DNA of 9,641 nt, taken from positions 1 to 9,641 of the forward strand of contig CAIXUF010000080.1 of NCBI GenBank assembly GCA_903922535.1, read 5' to 3'. Shown in pieces: positions 5,242 through 9,641 of the stretch (within the stretch, counting starts at the first letter, position 1; each line of letters starts with the position of its first letter). Origin of the DNA: Candidatus Hydrogenedentota bacterium. Its GTDB lineage: Bacteria > Hydrogenedentota > Hydrogenedentia > Hydrogenedentiales > CAITNO01. The notes under the pieces were generated by a model, which was given only the letters and a program-made list of their open reading frames with translations, was not told the origin of the DNA and made no database searches. A program made the position numbers and the translations under genes.

Positions 5242-6573
5242 ATGAGTGATTCGTTCAGAAACGACGCCATCACGCGGCGGGCCATGCTGCAGCAGGGGCT
5301 GCTCGGCACGGCCGGTCTCGCGCTGTTTGGACAGCGCGCCCTTTGGGCCCAGCCCCCGGCGAAGACGGCCACGGCCAAGGCGGTCATCCAGATATGGATG
5401 TGGGGCGGTCCCTCCCATCTGGACACCTTCGACCCCAAGCCCGAAGCGGGACGCAACTACTGCGGGCCGCTCACCAATCCCATCCCGACCAATGTGGACG
5501 GCATCCGCATCTGCGAGTTGCTTCCCCTGCTCGCCCAGCAGGCGGACAAGTATTCCATCATCCGCAGCATGACCCACGGCATCAACGCCCACGAAACCGC
5601 CTCCTACATGGTGCAAACCGGGCACAAACCGGGTGACGGGCTGGTCTATCCCTCCGTGGGCGCCGTGGTTTCGGCGTTCAAGGGCTACGACCATGGCTAT
5701 CAGGGGCTGATCCCCCCCTATGTCGTCCTGGAGGAATCGCAGGGCCGCTTTTCCGAGGCCGGTTTCCTGGGGCCGCGCTACATGCCCTTCTGCACGGGCG
5801 GCGATCCGGCCCGGCAGCCCTTTGCGGTGGAGGGTGTGGTGGCCGAGGGCATTTCCGAGGAGCGCCAGCGCGGAAGGCGTGAACTGCTGCATGGGCTCGA
5901 TTCGCTCGGCAAGGCGCTTCCCGCGCAGCCCCGTCTCGCGCAACTGGACCAGTGCGAGGCAAAGGCATACGACCTCATCCTCGGCAACTCGGGGAAACTC
6001 TTCGACCTTTCCCAGGAGCCCGCGGAGATGCGCGACCGCTACGGGAAAAGCACCTTCGGCCAGTCCTGCCTAATGGCGCGCCGACTGGTGGAGCACGGCG
6101 TCCCCTATGTCACCATCAACTACAAGGGCTGGGACACCCACAAACAGCACTTCGAAATGATGCGCCGCAAACTGCCCGAAATGGACAAGGGCATGTCCGC
6201 ACTGCTGCAGGATCTGGGCGCGCGCGGCCTGCTCGACAGCACGGTCATCTGGTGGGGCGGCGAATTTGGCCGGACGCCGAAGGTCCAATGGGAAGCCCCG
6301 TGGAACGGCGGGCGCGGCCATTTCGGAAACTGCTTCTGCGCGCTGCTGGCCGGCGGGGGATTCAAAGGCGGCCGGGTGGTTGGCAAATCCGACGCGACAG
6401 GCGAGGAGGTGGCCGAACGCCCCGTGTATCCGCAGGACCTTATCGGCAGTATCTACGAACGGCTCGGCGTCGACCCGGACGGACCGCTGCCCAATCCGCG
6501 CGGGCTGGACGTGCAGGTCATGCCCGCCTCCGACAACGGCCCAGGCAAGGGCCGTCTCAAAGAGCTTGTGTAA
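5242..6573 (+). CDS. Tat-exported DUF1501 family protein
   Basis: This 443-residue protein starts with a Tat signal peptide: the twin arginines R12-R13 (TRRAML), then a hydrophobic run (about 20-30) and a plausible cleavage after ALWA (33-36). The family motifs are in order: WGGPSHLDTFDPKP (54-67), GWDTH (296-300), WWGGEFGRTPKV (337-348) and GRGH (H360) followed by LLAGGGFKGGRVVG and a C-terminal PVYPQDLIGSIYERLGVDP. DUF1501 belongs to the alkaline phosphatase/sulfatase-like fold, so a metal-dependent hydrolase outside the cytoplasm is plausible. The substrate is unknown. ATG 5242 is preferred because GAGGG (5231-5235) precedes it at good spacing, as in the gene before. A TTG at 5218, overlapping the previous gene, is the less likely alternative. 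The gap to the upstream stop is 20 bases, and the next ATG follows this gene's stop without a gap, so all three are cotranscribed. Confidence 0.92.
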   Translation: MSDSFRNDAITRRAMLQQGLLGTAGLALFGQRALWAQPPAKTATAKAVIQIWMWGGPSHLDTFDPKPEAGRNYCGPLTNPIPTNVDGIRICELLPLLAQQADKYSIIRSMTHGINAHETASYMVQTGHKPGDGLVYPSVGAVVSAFKGYDHGYQGLIPPYVVLEESQGRFSEAGFLGPRYMPFCTGGDPARQPFAVEGVVAEGISEERQRGRRELLHGLDSLGKALPAQPRLAQLDQCEAKAYDLILGNSGKLFDLSQEPAEMRDRYGKSTFGQSCLMARRLVEHGVPYVTINYKGWDTHKQHFEMMRRKLPEMDKGMSALLQDLGARGLLDSTVIWWGGEFGRTPKVQWEAPWNGGRGHFGNCFCALLAGGGFKGGRVVGKSDATGEEVAERPVYPQDLIGSIYERLGVDPDGPLPNPRGLDVQVMPASDNGPGKGRLKELV

Positions 6574-8868
6574 ATGGGAAACAGGACAATGACATTCATC
6601 AAGCATGCTGTAATCCTCACGGTGGTCACCTGCTCCTGCGCCGCATGGGGCGTGTCCCCGCGCATTGGGTACACCTATCCCGCAGGCGGACAGCAGGGCA
6701 CGACGGTTCAGGTGCTCCTCGGCGGCCAGTTTCTGAACGGCGTCTCCGGCGTGCGCGTCTCCGGCGAGGGTGCCCAGGGCACCGTCCTCCAGTACGGAAA
6801 GCCCTTCAACAACAAACAGTTGATGGAACTGCGCAAGCAGGTCACCGTGCTGCTGCGGGCGCGCCGCGCGGGCAACAACGGCATGACGCTGGCATCCCTG
6901 CTGGCCGACAGCGAATCTTTCGTCCTGTCAAAAGTCACCCCCCTGCCCGAACACCCCCTGCTGCGCAACCTGGACAAGATGGGTCTCAAGGAGCTGGAGT
7001 ACTGGGCGGCGCTCTATTCCGACCCCAAGAAACGCCAGATCAATCCGCAGTTGGCGGAAATGGTGCTGGTGGAAATCACCATCGCCCCCGACGCCGCGCC
7101 CGGCTGGCGGGAATTGCGGCTCGTCACCCCGGCCGGGCTGACCAATCCGCTGAATTTCCACCTTGGAAACCTGGTTGAAATGAAGGAAACCGAACCGAAC
7201 GACCAAACACCATCGCTCGATCCGGTGGACCCGCCGGTCGTGTTGAATGGCCAGATATTTCAGGGAGACCGGGACCGTTTCTCCATCAGGGCGAAGCGCG
7301 GACAGAAACTGGTCATGCAGGTGGATGCCCGGCGGCTGGTCCCCTATCTGGCCGACGCGGTGCCCGGATGGTTTCAGTCCGTGCTTGCCGTCTACGACGC
7401 GGCCGGCAAGGAAGTCGCCTTCGCGGATGACTACCGCTTCGACCCCGACCCCGTCCTTCTCTATGAAATCCCGGCCGACGGCGAATATGTCGTCGAGGTC
7501 CATGATGCGCTGTACCGCGGACGGGACGATTTCGTGTACAGAATCACCGTGGGCGCACTGCCCTTTGTCACCCAGGTCTACCCGCTGGGCGGACAAACCG
7601 GGGAAAAGACCACCGTGTCCGCAGATGGATGGAACCTGGGAAAGAACAGGGTTGCCCTCAACACGGACCCCGGTGGAGCATGGCTTCGGCAAACGGCGCT
7701 GACTCAAAACGGTCTGTTTTCCAACAACTTCAGCTATGCCGTGGACACCCTGCCGGAGTGTTCCCAGAAAGAACCAAACGACACCATCGCCAAGGCGCAG
7801 AAGATTACCCTTCCCGTGATCATCAACGGCGTGATTGAGCGCCCGGATGATGTGGACGTCTTCCAGTTCAAGGGCCGCACGGGTGACCGCGTGGTCGCGG
7901 AAGTTTCCGCACGGCGCCTGGGGTCACCACTCGACTCCCTGTTGCGGTTAATGGATGCCTCCGGAAAGGTCATTGAGTGGAATGACGACCACGAAGACAG
8001 GGAAACCGGCCTGATCACCCACCAGGCGGACTCTTGGCTGTGCGCCGAACTGAAAGAGGATGGGGAGTATTATCTGCAACTGTCCGACACGCAGCACAAC
8101 GGCGGTCCCGCCTACGGCTACCGGCTCCGCGTCAGTCCGCCGCAGCCTGACTTTGCCCTGCGCGTGACCCCCTCCTGCGTCAATGTCGCCGCAGGCCGCG
8201 ATGCGGTGGTCTCCGTGTGCGCGCTGAGGAAGGACGGCTTTGACGGTCCGATTGATCTGGCGCTCAAGGACATGCCCGCCGGATTCACGCTGAGCGGGGC
8301 GCGAATACCCGCCGGGCGCGAATCCATTCGGATGACCCTGCGGGCGCCCAAACAGGCCCCGGACACCCCCATTCCGCTGCATCTTGAGGGCCGTTCAGAG
8401 ATCAATGGAACAGCCGCCTGCCGCGAGGCGGCCCCCGCCGAAGACATGATGCAGGCATTCCTCTACCGGCACCTGGTTCCGGCGCAGGAGATGCTCGTCG
8501 CGGTCACAAATGCCAAACGCCCCGCACCGCCGATTGGCCTGGCGCAGGAGGGCCCTGTCCGCATTCCCCTGGGCGGAACGGCGCAGGTGACCGTAAACAC
8601 GCCCCCGCGTCCCATGCTCCAAAATATCCGGCTGGTGCTGAGTGATCCCCCCAAGGGCGTAAGCCTGCAGGATGTTGCCGTTGTCCCAGAGGGGATTCGG
8701 TTCACCCTGAAAGCTGAAGCCAGAGAAGCGGGATATGCGGACAACCTAATCGTTCAGGCATTCCTGGAGGTGGAAGGGGAAAAGCAAGACGGCAAACCGG
8801 CCAAACAGAAGCAGCGCAACGAGCTTGGCCCCTTGCCTGCGGTTCCCATTGAGATCGTGCAGCCCTGA
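6574..8868 (+). CDS. Exported protein with two PPC (pre-peptidase C-terminal) domains
   Basis: This 764-residue protein has an N-terminal Sec signal (about 6-25; the TCSCAAWG stretch also raises the possibility of a lipoprotein). The architecture looks like a duplication. An IPT/TIG-like start (YTYPAGGQQGTTVQVLLGG, from about 33) is followed by a PPC domain opening with EPND (207-210). A second IPT-like segment (PFVTQVYPLGGQTG, 330-343) precedes a second PPC domain with EPND (400-403). A beta-rich C-terminus (about 530-764) lacks recognisable motifs. PPC domains are beta-sandwich modules of secreted proteins and often bind carbohydrate or assist secretion. No protease or other catalytic domain is visible. 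ATG 6574 follows the DUF1501 stop directly. ATG 6589 would give a more typical signal peptide and is a real alternative. The family commonly accompanies DUF1549/DUF1501 genes in Planctomycetes, suggesting a shared extracytoplasmic task. Confidence 0.87.
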   Translation: MGNRTMTFIKHAVILTVVTCSCAAWGVSPRIGYTYPAGGQQGTTVQVLLGGQFLNGVSGVRVSGEGAQGTVLQYGKPFNNKQLMELRKQVTVLLRARRAGNNGMTLASLLADSESFVLSKVTPLPEHPLLRNLDKMGLKELEYWAALYSDPKKRQINPQLAEMVLVEITIAPDAAPGWRELRLVTPAGLTNPLNFHLGNLVEMKETEPNDQTPSLDPVDPPVVLNGQIFQGDRDRFSIRAKRGQKLVMQVDARRLVPYLADAVPGWFQSVLAVYDAAGKEVAFADDYRFDPDPVLLYEIPADGEYVVEVHDALYRGRDDFVYRITVGALPFVTQVYPLGGQTGEKTTVSADGWNLGKNRVALNTDPGGAWLRQTALTQNGLFSNNFSYAVDTLPECSQKEPNDTIAKAQKITLPVIINGVIERPDDVDVFQFKGRTGDRVVAEVSARRLGSPLDSLLRLMDASGKVIEWNDDHEDRETGLITHQADSWLCAELKEDGEYYLQLSDTQHNGGPAYGYRLRVSPPQPDFALRVTPSCVNVAAGRDAVVSVCALRKDGFDGPIDLALKDMPAGFTLSGARIPAGRESIRMTLRAPKQAPDTPIPLHLEGRSEINGTAACREAAPAEDMMQAFLYRHLVPAQEMLVAVTNAKRPAPPIGLAQEGPVRIPLGGTAQVTVNTPPRPMLQNIRLVLSDPPKGVSLQDVAVVPEGIRFTLKAEAREAGYADNLIVQAFLEVEGEKQDGKPAKQKQRNELGPLPAVPIEIVQP

Positions 8869-9135
8869 GCGTGGCGATCAGGGCTTGCCGAGACCGGAAA
8901 ATCCGTGGACACAGTGGACTTAATTCGTAGTCCCTGATTTGCCCTGATTTGCCATCCCTCTTCTCCCCAGCAACCGTTCAGCCGACAGTCTCATCCCCAT
9001 ATGGGACCGAAGGACGACGTCCTTGAAGGCAACCGTAATAACCTGCCATAGTTATGCTCACGAAGGTGAAGTAGGACGTGACTGGAAGATTGGTGGAGCT
9101 GTGGCAAGAAAGGGTCCAAGAGGACTACGACTTAA
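8869..9135. other. Intergenic region after the operon
   Basis: No gene is evident. A perfect tandem repeat of CCCTGATTTG occurs at 8932-8951, and a short perfect hairpin (AAGGACG-A-CGTCCTT, 9010-9024) lies further on without a T-run. I see no convincing terminator directly behind the PPC-domain gene. Confidence 0.45.
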
Positions 9136-9633
9136 CCCTCTTTTCACCGTTGGATTCCCGTCGTGCTGTCGAAATTCTCCGGCTGGCCCATGATCCAAAT
9201 CCACCGCGCCGTCCTGGACGCGTTCGAGATTCCAGCCAGGGCATACACGCTCACCCAGCTGCGCTATGACATGCGCAAACTCAAAGCCCATGGCTTGGTA
9301 GAGCGCCACGCAGGCCGGTACGCTTACCGGCTCAGCGAAAAAGGCATCAAGGTCGCCCTGATGTTCACCCTCTTTCACAAACACGTCTGCGGGCCATTGG
9401 CCAACAGCCTCTTTCATCACCGCCCAGACCCAACTCAACTGCCTGATTCCAAGTTGCACAGAGCCTATGCAAAAGCCGATATGCATATTCAGAGAATCAT
9501 TGATTTACTTCACGCCGCCCAACACATTGAGAAGGAAATTCTCAGATGCACAGGGCAAACGCATCTAAATTCCCAGCAATTCTTCGAGAAATGCGGTGTC
9601 GAGGGCCGCGAGGATCCGTTTCTGGCGCTGTGA
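9136..9633 (+). pseudogene. Conserved hypothetical protein fragment with winged-helix-like segment, 5' truncated
   Basis: The frame opens after a stop at 9133-9135 and ends at TGA 9631-9633. The first possible starts are GTG 9163 (156 residues) or ATG 9190, neither with a clear Shine-Dalgarno. The translation contains YTLTQLRYDMRKLKAHGLVE, then RYAYRLSEKGIKVAL and KHVCGPLANSLFHHRPDP, a combination I recall from a widespread uncharacterised family in which it forms the C-terminal part of a longer protein. The helix, basic recognition-helix-like stretch and beta hairpin (LRYDMRKLKAHGLVE, then GRYAYRL) resemble a winged helix, so DNA binding is plausible. Similarity seems to begin just inside the open frame (SKFSGWPMIQIHRAVL), suggesting that the N-terminal part was lost by truncation or frameshift. 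A frame from GTG 9078 overlaps it but is not recognisable. A short functional gene starting at 9163 is the alternative. Confidence 0.55.
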
Positions 9634-9641
9634 GACCTGTG

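Noticed and set aside
5952..7178. 408-codon plus-strand frame spanning the DUF1501/PPC junction
   Set aside because: Its translation is Arg/Pro/Gly/Gln-rich without any family motif, and it overlaps two well-supported genes in another frame.
8932..8951. Tandem CCCTGATTTG repeat as a CRISPR or attachment site
   Set aside because: There are only two 10-bp units with no spacers, no adjacent integrase and no tRNA, so it is a trivial duplication.

Overview
The window is GC-rich bacterial chromosomal DNA. A DUF1549/DUF1553 protein, a Tat-exported DUF1501 protein and a PPC-domain protein stand in one operon. This set is typical of Planctomycetes and their relatives (PVC bacteria, and similar lineages such as Hydrogenedentota), so I infer an organism of that kind. 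No rRNA, tRNA or taxon-diagnostic gene is present, so the phylum is inference.

Positions 1-2878 form a nitrogen module. The first 31 bases look like the last codons of an upstream ammonium transporter (reading EHGETGYNL, stop), followed by two strong hairpins (58-87 and 114-149). A long non-coding stretch follows. It carries a near-perfect sigma-54 promoter at 699-713, with an AT-rich palindrome and repeated TTTGC motifs about 65-100 bp further upstream. The expected transcript has a foldable leader, a 29-codon ORF with a strong Shine-Dalgarno (846-935) that overlaps the next start codon as ATGA, a full-length Amt ammonium channel (932-2473), and two tandem microprotein genes of 38 and 41 codons (2517-2633 and 2694-2819), each with its own good Shine-Dalgarno. 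A 13-bp hairpin terminator at 2849-2878 closes the module. The stem resembles the one at 58-87. No PII gene (glnK/glnB) lies in the window. The amphipathic microproteins occupy the position after amt where glnK might be expected, and they are the best candidate here for an undescribed component.

Positions 2880-3655 are a decayed stretch. On the minus strand lies an N-terminal fragment of a glutathionylspermidine-synthase-family gene (YgiC/YjfC-like), preceded by a possible scrap of another gene. About 400 bp without a recognisable gene follows, ending in a TATAAT promoter candidate at 3595-3600.

Positions 3656-8868 are one tight plus-strand operon: DUF1549/DUF1553 (521 aa, Sec signal), DUF1501 (443 aa, Tat signal) and a PPC-domain protein (764 aa, Sec signal). 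All three appear exported. Spacing is 20 bp and then 0 bp. The DUF1549 protein is compact and has no cytochrome c CXXCH motif. The molecular function of these families is not established.

Positions 8869-9641 hold a gene-free gap and then a fragment of a conserved hypothetical family with a winged-helix-like segment. It has no credible start or ribosome binding site and is probably truncated at its 5' end.
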